NCBI RefSeq assembly: GCF_026410545.1
Contig: NZ_JAPMIT010000002.1
Location: 62,001 to 126,000 of the forward strand
Direction of reading: 5' to 3'
Length of the DNA stretch: 64,000 nucleotides
Origin: Microbacterium sp. STN6
GTDB lineage: Bacteria; Actinomycetota; Actinomycetes; Actinomycetales; Microbacteriaceae
The notes below the pieces were generated by a model, which worked only from the letters and a program-made list of their open reading frames with translations, did not search any database and was not told where the DNA came from. The position numbers were made by a program, and so were the translations under genes. Of the stretch, positions 8,440 to 16,768 are shown piece by piece (within the stretch, counting starts at the first letter, position 1; every line of letters begins with the position of its first letter).

Positions 8440-9381
8440 ATGATTCAGGGGGGCGAGGGCGAGCCGGTGCACGTTCGCGCGCCCGCGAAGATCAACGTCT
8501 TCCTCAGCGTCGGCGCCGTCATGGGCGACGGCTACCACCGGGTGTCCACGGCGTATCAGGCCGTCTCGCTCTATGAAGACCTGCGCGCCTGGAACTCCGA
8601 CGACTTCACCGTCTCGTTCACCGGCTCGGTCGACACCTCCCAGCTGGCCACCGACAACTCGAACCTGGCCATCAGGGCAGCGCGACTCCTCGCCCAGCAT
8701 GCTGGCTACCAGGGCGGTGCGCGACTCGAGGTCGTCAAGCGCGTGCCCATCGCCGGTGGCATGGGAGGAGGGTCAGCGGATGCCGCAGCCGCCCTCGTCG
8801 CCTGTGACGCCCTCTGGGGGCTCGGCCTCGGTCGCGACGAGTTGCTCGCACTCGGGGCTCGCCTCGGCGCCGACGTGCCGTTCGCCCTCGTCGGCGGCAC
8901 GGCCATTGGCACGGGGCGCGGCGACGAGCTCTCGCCCGCCCTCGCCAAGGGGCAGTATCACTGGGTTCTCGTGCTGGCCGAGAAGGGCATGAGCACGCCG
9001 GATGTGTACCGCGAACTCGACCGGCACCGCGAGCGGCATGCCGACGACATCATGCCGGCCGATCCGATGCCCGGCATCGACGCGGACGTGCTGCAGGCCC
9101 TTCGCGCGGGCGAGCCGGCGATGCTCGCCGAGGTGCTCTCTAACGACTTACAGGCGCCGGCCATCCACCTGAATCCGCAGCTCGGTGACGTGATCGAGCT
9201 CGGGGAGAAGAACGGGGCGCTCGCCGGCTTCGTCTCCGGCTCAGGGCCCACGGTGGCGTTTCTCGCGGCGGATCTCGACAGCGCGCTCGACCTTCAGATC
9301 GCGCTCAGTGCGGCCCGGCTGACGGCGGTGCGGGCGAGCGGCCCGGTGCACGGCGCCCGCGTCGTGAGCAGCGATCGCTAG
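8440..9381 (+). CDS. ispE: 4-diphosphocytidyl-2-C-methyl-D-erythritol kinase
   Basis: IspE phosphorylates CDP-methylerythritol with ATP, the fourth step of the non-mevalonate isoprenoid pathway. The 313-residue GHMP kinase shows APAKINVFL near residue 13, the glycine-rich ATP loop [17 protein letters not shown] near residue 103, and [12 protein letters not shown] near residue 265. The ATG at 8440 has GGAGG directly before it, but a TAGGTT box at 8428-8433 also ends only 6 nt away, so the transcript may begin at the start codon. It is the expected neighbour of rsmA, separated here by the monooxygenase gene. Confidence 0.95.
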   Translation: MIQGGEGEPVHVRAPAKINVFLSVGAVMGDGYHRVSTAYQAVSLYEDLRAWNSDDFTVSFTGSVDTSQLATDNSNLAIRAARLLAQHAGYQGGARLEVVKRVPIAGGMGGGSADAAAALVACDALWGLGLGRDELLALGARLGADVPFALVGGTAIGTGRGDELSPALAKGQYHWVLVLAEKGMSTPDVYRELDRHRERHADDIMPADPMPGIDADVLQALRAGEPAMLAEVLSNDLQAPAIHLNPQLGDVIELGEKNGALAGFVSGSGPTVAFLAADLDSALDLQIALSAARLTAVRASGPVHGARVVSSDR

Positions 9382-9383
9382 AC

Positions 9384-9443
9384 GCATCGAGTCGGGCTGA
9401 ATCGCGGGTTCAAGCCGCGTAGAACCCGCAGAACGCCCCGAGC
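9384..9443. repeat. Hairpin repeat with GCATCGAGTCGGGCTGAAT head, copy 1
   Basis: The 19-nt head (9384-9402) is followed by a perfect 8-bp stem, GCGGGTTC (9404-9411) with GAACCCGC (9422-9429), and a tail containing GCCCCGAGC (9435-9443). Related copies lie near 17591-17651 and 17686-17728. It begins just after the ispE stop, so it may serve as its terminator. Confidence 0.65.
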
Positions 9444-9470
9444 CGCTTTGACTCCTCGCCAGCGATCGGT

Positions 9471-9534
9471 GTTGCGTGAGCGTAGCCCCCCCGATCGGGT
9501 GTCCGCTTAAAGGGGGACACCCCGTGAACGCAAC
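9471..9534. terminator. Nested inverted repeats between convergent genes
   Basis: An outer 7-bp pair, GTTGCGT (9471-9477) with ACGCAAC (9528-9534), encloses a perfect 8-bp hairpin, GGGTGTCC (9497-9504) with GGACACCC (9515-9522). It lies between the ends of ispE and the leftward LuxR-type gene. The rest of the 301-nt spacer holds nothing else I can support. Confidence 0.5.
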
Positions 9535-9682
9535 GATCCGAGGTCTCGTGTGCGGGGGTGAGTCGTTCATCTTCGAGAGCGAATCCACACGAGGTGAGTC
9601 AGGTCTTGGGCAAGCGTTCCGGGGTGTGGTTCTCACCGTACAGACTGCGGGGGCGACGCGCCCAACCCGAGCGGCAAAACCG

Positions 9683-12520
9683 TCAACTCTTGACGGGAAC
9701 CGATCGGTGCACCGCGCGGTGCTCGAGCGCCAGCCGACGCAGCTCTCGGCGCGAGGTGATGCCCAGCTTGGCGAGAATGTTGCGCACGTGGAAGTTGACG
9801 GTGGTCACCGAAACGTAGAGGCGCTCGGCGACCTCCTTGTTTGTCATGCCCGAGACCACGGCGTGGGCCACCTGGCGCTCGCGCGTCGTCAGGTCGGCGA
9901 ATGGGTCGCCGTGCTCGTTCGAGGCGGCGCCGGCGAGCGAGGTGAGAAGGTGCGAGCACCGCTCCAGGTACTCCGACGCTCCCAGTCGTCGGAACGTCGC
10001 CGCCGCGCGCTCGGCCAGCGCCACAGCCTCGGCTCCGCGGCGGTGCGCGGCGAGCAGCCGGGCGGCGTCGAGCATGGCGACGGCGGTGGGATGCGGGAAG
10101 TCGGGTGCGTCGGGGCTGTCATAGGCGGCCGCGTAGTGCGCCAGCGCGGCATCCGTCTGCCCCTCTGCTTCGGCGACACGTGCCGTCAACCAGGCGAGCG
10201 AGCCGTGGTATGGCCGCCAGCGGGAACCGGGGGCCGTGCAGAGCGCGAGCGCCTCGCGCGCCTCGGCGGCGCGGCCGAGCGCCGCGAGAGCGTCGATGCG
10301 GTAACTGAGCCAGCCCATGGTTGTTGCCGCTGCCGCGTCAGGCATGTCGCCGTCGGTGGCGGCGAGCTGCTGGGAGCGGCGGTCGAGCGCTCGGGCGAGT
10401 TCGGCGCGGGCAACGATGGGCAGCTCGGGGTCGTACGAGCCGAGAACGCCGGGTGTGGCCTGTTCGGCCTGGGCGAGACGCTCGGTGACCGCGCGTTCCT
10501 CGCCGCGGGCCGCCCGCACGAGCGTCGAGACGTTCAGGGCGATCGGCCAGCCCGACAGGTCCGTCTCGTCGAGGGCGAGCGCGACGGCGCTGTCGGCGAC
10601 GGTGACCGACTCGTCCCATTCGCCGAGCAGGAACAGCACATGCGCGTAGATGCACCGGGCATGGCCCGCGGTCCAGCTGTCGGGGAAGAGTCTCAGGAGC
10701 CGGTTCGCGCGTTCGAGTCCGGCGCGAGCCTTTTGCAGCTGGCCCGCGCTGATCGCGACACGTGAGCCCGTCACGAGCGCGTCGGTGAGCCCCGAGGAAT
10801 CGTGGGCGGTCGCCGTCAACCGGTCGAGTTCCTCGCTCGCGGCGAGGGTGATGTCGACACGTGACGTGTGCACGCCCGCCGTGATCTGCCAGCCGAGCAG
10901 CCGCAGCAGTTCCTCCTCGGGCTCCACCATCCAGCGCAGGGCGGCATCGGCGACATCCGCCGGGTCGGTCGGGGCGAGCGCGAGCACGCGGCGTGCGTCG
11001 TCGACGCTCGTGAGCACGCCGGTGAAGTCGCGCATGGCCAGCTGGATCTTCGGCAGTGCCCCCGCGACGCGCGAGCGCAGCACGCGCGCATCCGCACTCG
11101 GGTCGTCGTTCTTCAGGGCGCTCACCGCGAGGTCTCGTGCACGCACCACGTCGCCCGTGAGAATGCGCAACTCGACGAGGATCGCGTCGCGTGTGAGGCT
11201 CGGCGGCAGGTTCTCGAGTTCGGGGTGCAGGTCGAAAATGCGCTCGTGCAGCCTGGTGCGCATGGCGAGTAGGCCGATCTCGAGCAGGCAGCGTTCGCGA
11301 GCCGCGCCGCCCGGAGCCAAGTGCACCGCCGAGCGCGCGTAGCTCATGGCCTGGCTCGACTGGCCGAGTTCGGCGGCCTCATGCGTGGCGGCCAGAAGCT
11401 CGTCGACGAGGCCTGAATCTGAGCGGTCGGCGGCCTCGACCCGGTGGCGCAGGGCGCGGTGCCCGCTCAGCACCTCGGCGGCGACGCGGTGAATGCCGGC
11501 GCGGCGCTCCCTGCCGATGCCCGCCACGAGGGCGTCGGCGAGCATCCCGTGGGCCGGCTCGAGCCAGGTGACCCCATCACGCTCGTCGGAATGCACGAGG
11601 CCGCGAGCGATGGCGCCGTCGAGGTCGACTCGGGCTCCCAGGCGCTCCGCGATCGTGCCAAGCTGCGGCAGCGGAACCGGGTCGCGCAGTACCGCGATCA
11701 GTTCGGCTGCCGTGCGTGTGGACGCGGATGCTCCCACGAGCGCGGCCGTCACAGTGGCGGCCAACGGGGCCGTCTCGGGCACCGGCATCTCCCAGCCGGC
11801 GGGGTGGGATGCCCCGGTGATGGATGCGCGCAGCTGGCGGAGCAGCATGCGCAGAAGCAGCGGCGAACCCTGCGTGGCCTCGGTCAGTCGTGTGGCGGTG
11901 CGCAGCGAGATGCTGTGCCCGAGGATCTGCTGCGCGAGCTGCTGCGTCTCGGGCACCGTGAAGGCGGCGAGGGTGATCTCTGCCGATGCCTCGAACTCCG
12001 GCGCGAGGTCGGCCACAGAGGCTGCGAGGCTGTTGGCCTCGGGCCGCGTCGCGACGATGAGCAGGAAGGGCTGCCCCGGGATCCGGCGCAGCAGGAAGCG
12101 CAGGGCTCGCGCCGACGGTTCATCGACCCATTGCGCGTCGTCGATCACGAGGCACACGGGTTCGGCGAGCGCGTCGATGCCGTCGAGCAGGGCACGGCCG
12201 ACGGTGATCGCGTCGTCGTCCGGCCGGGGGCGTGTGAAGACGCCGTTCGTGCGCACGTTGAGAGTGCGCACCAGAGTCTCGATCGTCGAGTAGCTGAGGT
12301 CGGCCTCGAACGAGTCGGCCTGCGCTCGAATAATGACCCAGTCGTCCAGACGTGCGGCGAGATGCGCGAGCAGCGACGTCTTGCCGAGCCCGGCCTCGCC
12401 CGTGACGAGGACGACACCGCCAGTGGCGCGCGCAGCGGAGGCCACGCCCAGCGCGGCGGCGGTCGCCTGTTCGCGACCGACCAGCTGCGGGCGTGAGCGC
12501 GCGCTCGCCGCTTCAGCCAC
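9683..12520 (-). CDS. Large ATP-binding LuxR-family (LAL) regulator
   Basis: A 945-residue transcription regulator with an N-terminal STAND-type ATPase and a C-terminal LuxR helix-turn-helix. The Walker A motif GEAGLGKT is at residues 41-48, Walker B-like VCLVIDDAQWVDEPS follows about 90 residues later, a long TPR-like helical region fills the middle, and the last 65 residues carry LTTRERQVAHAV with NKEVAERLYVSVTTVNFHVRNILAKL split across the DNA-binding helices. I chose the GTG at 12520, which has GGGAGA 6 nt upstream; ATGs at 12610 and 12634 lack a good site. A 7-bp tandem repeat lies right behind the ribosome-binding site. It is divergent from the ABC-F gene. The ligand and targets are unknown. 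Confidence 0.85.
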   Translation of the reverse strand: MAEAASARSRPQLVGREQATAAALGVASAARATGGVVLVTGEAGLGKTSLLAHLAARLDDWVIIRAQADSFEADLSYSTIETLVRTLNVRTNGVFTRPRPDDDAITVGRALLDGIDALAEPVCLVIDDAQWVDEPSARALRFLLRRIPGQPFLLIVATRPEANSLAASVADLAPEFEASAEITLAAFTVPETQQLAQQILGHSISLRTATRLTEATQGSPLLLRMLLRQLRASITGASHPAGWEMPVPETAPLAATVTAALVGASASTRTAAELIAVLRDPVPLPQLGTIAERLGARVDLDGAIARGLVHSDERDGVTWLEPAHGMLADALVAGIGRERRAGIHRVAAEVLSGHRALRHRVEAADRSDSGLVDELLAATHEAAELGQSSQAMSYARSAVHLAPGGAARERCLLEIGLLAMRTRLHERIFDLHPELENLPPSLTRDAILVELRILTGDVVRARDLAVSALKNDDPSADARVLRSRVAGALPKIQLAMRDFTGVLTSVDDARRVLALAPTDPADVADAALRWMVEPEEELLRLLGWQITAGVHTSRVDITLAASEELDRLTATAHDSSGLTDALVTGSRVAISAGQLQKARAGLERANRLLRLFPDSWTAGHARCIYAHVLFLLGEWDESVTVADSAVALALDETDLSGWPIALNVSTLVRAARGEERAVTERLAQAEQATPGVLGSYDPELPIVARAELARALDRRSQQLAATDGDMPDAAAATTMGWLSYRIDALAALGRAAEAREALALCTAPGSRWRPYHGSLAWLTARVAEAEGQTDAALAHYAAAYDSPDAPDFPHPTAVAMLDAARLLAAHRRGAEAVALAERAAATFRRLGASEYLERCSHLLTSLAGAASNEHGDPFADLTTRERQVAHAVVSGMTNKEVAERLYVSVTTVNFHVRNILAKLGITSRRELRRLALEHRAVHRSVPVKS

Positions 12521-12530
12521 CTGACTCTCC

Positions 12531-12555
12531 CGAAAGTCGAAAGTCGAAAGTCGAA
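12531..12555. repeat. Heptanucleotide tandem repeat CGAAAGT
   Basis: Three and a half copies of CGAAAGT lie immediately upstream of the ribosome-binding site of the LuxR-type gene. Changes in copy number would alter its 5' leader. Confidence 0.8.
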
Positions 12556-12744
12556 TGGGCGCCACGCCGGTCGGAGCGTGACGCCCATCGATTCCCTTGC
12601 AGTCTGGCATAGCCCGGGCATCCGTCGGCAGCACCCATCCGGGCTACGTGGCCGCACCAATACGGGTGACACGCCGGGCGCCGGCCGACCGGCGCGGGCG
12701 GGTGACACGGGGCACCCAGCCGGGCGCAAGTAGGCTCGTATGAC

Positions 12745-14568
12745 GTGGCCCATCTGCTCGGGGGCGAAGCCCTCCATCTCGAATACCCCACGCGTGTCGT
12801 CTTCGACGGCGTGAGCGTCGGTGTCAACGAGGGCGACCGCATTGGCATCGTCGGGCGCAACGGCGACGGCAAGTCGAGCCTGTTGCGCCTGCTCGCGAGC
12901 CGGCTCGAGCCCGACTCCGGCCGCGTCACCCGCCGCCGCGGTGTCACCGTTGGCGTGCTCGACCAGACGGATTCACTCGACGACGACCAGAGCGTGGGCA
13001 ACGCGATCGTCGGAGAGGTCGACGAGCACGTGTGGGCGTCGGATGCCCGCGTTCGCGACGTGCTTGCGGGACTCGTGGCGGACATCCGCTGGGATGCGAA
13101 GATCGGCGAACTCTCGGGAGGGCAGCGCCGGCGTGTGGCGCTCGCCGCGCTGCTGACCGGCGACCACGACGTGCTGTTCCTCGACGAGCCCACGAACCAC
13201 CTCGACATCGAGGCGGTCGCCTGGCTCGCCGGGCATCTGCGCGGCCGGTGGGCGCCGAGCGCCGGCGGGCTCGTGGTCGTCACCCACGACCGCTGGTTCC
13301 TCGACGAGGTATGCACCGCCACCTGGGAGGTGCACGACGGCACCGTTGAGCCGTTCGAGGGCGGCTACGCGGCGTACATTCTGCAGCGCGTCGAGCGCGA
13401 CCGCATCGCCGCCGCCACCGAAGCGAAGCGGCAGAACCTCATGCGCAAGGAGCTCGCCTGGCTGCGTCGCGGCGCGCCCGCCCGCAGCACCAAGCCGAAG
13501 TTCCGAATGGATGCCGCGTACGAGCTCATCGAGAACGAGCCGCCGCCCCGCGACACGGTCGCCCTCTCCCAGATGGCCATGCAGCGGCTCGGCAAGGACG
13601 TGGTCGAGCTCATCGACGCCGGCGTCAGCTACGGCGAGCGCACCGTGTTGCGGAGCATCGACTGGAACATCGCGCCGGGGGAGCGCACCGGCATCCTCGG
13701 TGTCAATGGCGTGGGCAAGAGCACGCTGCTCGCACTGGTGGCGGGAACGCTGGCGCCTACCAGCGGGCGCGTCAAGCGAGGCAAGACCGTGAAGGTCGCC
13801 ATACTCGACCAGAAACTCGCCGAGCTCGCCGACATTGCCGATGAGCGGGTGAGCGCCGTCATCGCGTCGCGCCGAACCACCTACGCGACCGGATCGGGCG
13901 CCGAGCTGACACCGGGGCAGATGCTCGAGCGCCTCGGCTTCTCGAGCGCGCAGCTGTCGACGCCGGTGCGCGATCTCTCGGGCGGGCAGAAGCGCCGCCT
14001 GCAGCTGCTGCTCATTCTGCTTGACGAGCCCAACGTGCTCATTCTCGACGAGCCGACCAACGACCTCGACACCGACATGCTCGCCGCCATCGAGGACCTG
14101 CTCGACACCTGGCCCGGCACGTTGCTCGTGGTCAGCCACGACCGGTACCTCATTGAGCGCGTGACCGACAACCAATATGCGGTCATGGATGCCGGGCTGC
14201 GCCACCTCCCGCGCGGAATCGATGAGTACCTCGAGCTCCGCAAGGCGCAGGCCGCTCTGTCCGCCGGTCGAGGAGGCGCCGAAGGCGCCGCCCCTGCCGG
14301 TCGAGGAGGCGCCGAAGGCGCCGTCTCGAGACCCCCCGCCCTCGCCGGTGCAGACCTGCGCGCCGCCGAGAAGGAGATCTCCTCGATCGACCGCAAACTC
14401 GCCAGACTCGCCGACCAGGTTGCGGCGGTGCACGAGCGTCTGGCAGAACACGACCAGAGCGACTACGAGGGCCTGGGCCGCCTCACTAATGAGCTGCGGG
14501 AGCTCGAGGCGAACATCGCCGATCTCGAGACCCGCTGGCTCGAGCTCTCGGAACTCGTGGGCGCCTGA
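12745..14568 (+). CDS. ABC-F family ATP-binding protein (Uup/EttA-like)
   Basis: A soluble protein of 607 residues with two ABC ATPase domains and no membrane part, as in the ABC-F translation factors that act on the ribosome. Domain 1 has Walker A GRNGDGKSS (38-46), LSGGQRRR and FLDEPTNHLD; domain 2 has GVNGVGKST, LSGGQKRR and ILDEPTNDLD; the basic linker between them is present. A C-terminal coiled coil (from about residue 540) resembles Uup. Residues 507-528 are an 11-residue repeat (AGRGGAEGA-containing, twice) encoded by a palindromic repeat element found between genes elsewhere. The GTG start follows TAGGCT (12731-12736) by 8 nt, so it may be leaderless. Confidence 0.9.
   Translation: MAHLLGGEALHLEYPTRVVFDGVSVGVNEGDRIGIVGRNGDGKSSLLRLLASRLEPDSGRVTRRRGVTVGVLDQTDSLDDDQSVGNAIVGEVDEHVWASDARVRDVLAGLVADIRWDAKIGELSGGQRRRVALAALLTGDHDVLFLDEPTNHLDIEAVAWLAGHLRGRWAPSAGGLVVVTHDRWFLDEVCTATWEVHDGTVEPFEGGYAAYILQRVERDRIAAATEAKRQNLMRKELAWLRRGAPARSTKPKFRMDAAYELIENEPPPRDTVALSQMAMQRLGKDVVELIDAGVSYGERTVLRSIDWNIAPGERTGILGVNGVGKSTLLALVAGTLAPTSGRVKRGKTVKVAILDQKLAELADIADERVSAVIASRRTTYATGSGAELTPGQMLERLGFSSAQLSTPVRDLSGGQKRRLQLLLILLDEPNVLILDEPTNDLDTDMLAAIEDLLDTWPGTLLVVSHDRYLIERVTDNQYAVMDAGLRHLPRGIDEYLELRKAQAALSAGRGGAEGAAPAGRGGAEGAVSRPPALAGADLRAAEKEISSIDRKLARLADQVAAVHERLAEHDQSDYEGLGRLTNELRELEANIADLETRWLELSELVGA
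14263..14335 (+). repeat. Palindromic element inserted in frame in the ABC-F gene
   Basis: Two copies with a 33-bp period (14263 and 14296) of GCCGGTCGAGGAGGCGCC + GAAGGCGCCG, the second completed by TCTCGAGACCCC. The same design occurs between genes at 6725-6794. Because the period is a multiple of three, the reading frame stays open and codes for a Gly/Ala-rich linker. Confidence 0.8.
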
Positions 14569-14581
14569 GACCCGCGCCGCT

Positions 14582-14618
14582 GGTCGAGTGGCTCGTGCGC
14601 CTGCCCCGCTACTCGACC
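14582..14618 (+). terminator. Hairpin after the ABC-F gene
   Basis: GGTCGAGTGGC (14582-14592) pairs with GCTACTCGACC (14608-14618) with one mismatch and a 15-nt loop, 13 nt after the stop codon. It shares the GGTCGAG arm with the repeat inside the gene, so it may be a further relative of that family acting as a terminator. Confidence 0.55.
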
Positions 14619-14717
14619 GGCCGCCAGCCTGTCCACTCGCGTCTGAACAATTCGTCACACGCTGTCACAGTTCTGCACGCAAATTGCCGACGCGACTCGT
14701 CTCGCCGATGCTGAGGT

Positions 14718-14735
14718 GGTCGGCGTGAGCCGGCC
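14718..14735 (+). promoter_or_regulatory. GUGA-tetraloop hairpin in the metQ leader
   Basis: GGTCGGC (14718-14724) pairs with GCCGGCC (14729-14735) through a GTGA tetraloop, about 18 nt before the metQ ribosome-binding site. I looked for SAM riboswitch cores (S-box, SAM-II, SAM-IV) around it and found none. Confidence 0.35.
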
Positions 14736-14767
14736 CATCCGCGTTGCATGAATGAGGAGCACACAGC

Positions 14768-15733
14768 ATGTCTGAAACCAACCAGCCGGCAGACGGCGCG
14801 CCAGCGCCACAGCTGCCGCAGAAGAAGAAGAGCCGGGCCACGCTCGGCTGGGTCATCGCAGCGGCCGTCGTCGTGATCGCCGTGGTCGCCACCGTGGTCG
14901 TGGTTTCGGTGAACGGCGGCAAGGCCGAGGCATCCGGTGTCAAGACGGTGTCGATCGGCGTCGCCGACGCGGCGCAGCCCTACTGGAAGACGTACTCCGC
15001 ACTCGCCAAGAAGCAGCTGAACGTGAAGGTGAAGCTCGTGAACTTCACCGACTACAGCCAGCCGAACCCGGCGCTCAGCCAGGGCCAGACCGACCTGAAC
15101 GAGTTCCAGCACATCCAGTACCTCGCGAACTACAACGTCTCGAGCAGCGACGACCTGCAGCCCATCGGCGCGACGGCCGTCTACCCGCTCACTTTGTACT
15201 CGACGAAGTACACCAAGGCGTCCGAGATCCCGGCCGGCTCGCAGGTGGCGATTCCGAACGACGCCATCAACGAGGCGCGCGGCCTGCTCGTGCTGCAGGC
15301 GGCCGGTCTCATCTCACTCAAGAACGGCGGCACCGCGTTCTCCGACACCACGGACATCACCGACCACACGGTGAACGTCGTGGCAGTGGATGCGGCGCAG
15401 ACCGCCGTCGCCCTGCAGAACGGCTCGGCGGCGGCATCCATCGTCAATAACAACTTTGCGGTCGACGCCAAGCTGAGCGCGAAGAACGCCATCTTCCACG
15501 ATGACCCCTCGAGCGCCATCGCCGCGCCGTACGTGAACGTGTTCGTGGCCCGCGCGAAGGACAAGAACAACGCGCTCTACCTCAAGCTCGCGAAGCTCTA
15601 CCACGACCCGGCGGTCGAGAAGGGCGTGCAGGCGTCGAACGGCGGCACCGCGGTGTTCCGCACCACGTCGGCGGCCACATTGCAGGCCGACCTGGCCAAG
15701 GTCGAGACCGACGCGAGGGCGGCCAAGAAGTAG
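14768..15733 (+). CDS. metQ: MetQ/NlpA-family substrate-binding protein
   Basis: The 321-residue binding protein of a methionine-type ABC importer. The ligand-binding region starts near residue 58 and includes the family features FTDYSQPNPALSQGQTDLNEFQH and AIPNDAINEARGL. Unlike most NlpA proteins it has no lipobox: a charged cytoplasmic tail of about 26 residues (QKKKSR) precedes a single membrane segment at about 27-48, with no cysteine, so it is probably anchored by that helix. The ATG has GAGGAG upstream. metN and metI follow with 2- and 1-nt gaps, forming one operon. Methionine is the likely ligand; other amino acids or peptides are possible. Confidence 0.85.
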   Translation: MSETNQPADGAPAPQLPQKKKSRATLGWVIAAAVVVIAVVATVVVVSVNGGKAEASGVKTVSIGVADAAQPYWKTYSALAKKQLNVKVKLVNFTDYSQPNPALSQGQTDLNEFQHIQYLANYNVSSSDDLQPIGATAVYPLTLYSTKYTKASEIPAGSQVAIPNDAINEARGLLVLQAAGLISLKNGGTAFSDTTDITDHTVNVVAVDAAQTAVALQNGSAAASIVNNNFAVDAKLSAKNAIFHDDPSSAIAAPYVNVFVARAKDKNNALYLKLAKLYHDPAVEKGVQASNGGTAVFRTTSAATLQADLAKVETDARAAKK

Positions 15734-15735
15734 CG

Positions 15736-16767
15736 ATGAGCGCTCTTGTCCGCCTTCAGAACGTTTCGAAGACGTACCCAGCCTCGGGCCTTCACGGGCC
15801 CGTGACGGCCGTCGACGACGTGAGTCTCGAGGTCAACGCCGGTGACATCTTCGGCATCATCGGGTACTCGGGGGCCGGCAAGAGCACTCTCGTCAGGCTC
15901 ATCAACGCGCTCGAGCGCCCCACGAGCGGCCGTGTGTTCGTGGGTGACGCGGAGCTGACGGCGCTGGGAGAACGGCAGCTGCGCGACGAGCGCAAACGCA
16001 TCGGCATGATCTTTCAGCAGTTCAACCTGTTTCGCTCGCGCACGGTCGCCGGAAACGTGGCGTATCCGCTGGCTGTCGCCGGCATGCCCCGAGCCGAGCG
16101 TGACACGAGGGTGGCGCAGCTGCTCGACTTCGTCGGGCTCCTCGAGAAGGCGCACAACCACCCCGAGCAACTCTCAGGCGGCCAGAAACAGCGGGTGGGC
16201 ATCGCCCGCGCGCTGGCGACGAACCCGCGGCTGCTGCTCGCTGACGAGGCCACGAGCGCGCTCGACCCCGACACGACGGCCGACGTGCTCGCGCTTCTGA
16301 AGCGCGTCAACGAGCAGCTCGGCGTGACCATCGTGGTCATCACGCACGAGATGGAGGCCATCCGCAGCATCGCCAATCGCGTTGCCGTGATGGATTCGGG
16401 CCGCATTCTCGAGCAGGGCGACGTCTACGACGTCTTCTCGTCACCCACGACGGATGCTGCCTCCCGCTTCGTTCGCACCGTGCTTCGCGACCGGCCCACC
16501 CCGCAGACCCTCGAACGGCTGCGACGCGTGCACACGGGCCGCATCGTGAGCGTGAAGCTCACGGAGGAGCGCGGCTTCCAGGGGCGGCTCGGCCGCATCT
16601 TCGCTGAGGCGGGCGTGGAGTGGGAGATCATCTTCGGCGGCATCAGCGAGCTTCGCGACCGCTCGGTGGGCAGCCTCACCTACGAGATCACCGGCGCGGA
16701 TGCCGCCGTCGCGCGCGCGCTCGAGCGGCTGCAGGCCGAACGTATCGAGGCAGTGGAGGAGGCTTGA
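15736..16767 (+). CDS. metN: Methionine import ATP-binding protein
   Basis: The 343-residue ATPase of the MetNIQ importer. It shows Walker A GYSGAGKST near residue 39, Q-loop FQQFNLF, signature LSGGQKQR, Walker B LLLADEATSALD and the switch histidine in VITHEME. From about residue 265 a C-terminal NIL domain (RIVSVKLTEERG ... ISELRDRSVGSLTYEITG) is present; in the known MetN proteins this domain binds methionine and inhibits transport. The presence of the NIL domain supports methionine rather than a generic amino acid as the substrate. It starts 2 nt after the metQ stop. Confidence 0.93.
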   Translation: MSALVRLQNVSKTYPASGLHGPVTAVDDVSLEVNAGDIFGIIGYSGAGKSTLVRLINALERPTSGRVFVGDAELTALGERQLRDERKRIGMIFQQFNLFRSRTVAGNVAYPLAVAGMPRAERDTRVAQLLDFVGLLEKAHNHPEQLSGGQKQRVGIARALATNPRLLLADEATSALDPDTTADVLALLKRVNEQLGVTIVVITHEMEAIRSIANRVAVMDSGRILEQGDVYDVFSSPTTDAASRFVRTVLRDRPTPQTLERLRRVHTGRIVSVKLTEERGFQGRLGRIFAEAGVEWEIIFGGISELRDRSVGSLTYEITGADAAVARALERLQAERIEAVEEA

Positions 16768-16768
16768 G

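Noticed and set aside
6908-8443. 511-codon forward frame over the monooxygenase
   Set aside because: The reverse-strand frame has clear NtaA/SnaA family motifs; this one is a compositional shadow.
12521-12634. Upstream ATG starts for the LuxR-type regulator
   Set aside because: They would translate the CGAAAGT tandem repeat and lack a ribosome-binding site; the GTG at 12520 has GGGAGA at proper distance.
14640-14767. SAM riboswitch before metQ
   Set aside because: I looked for S-box, SAM-II and SAM-IV core sequences and found none; only a small GUGA hairpin is present.
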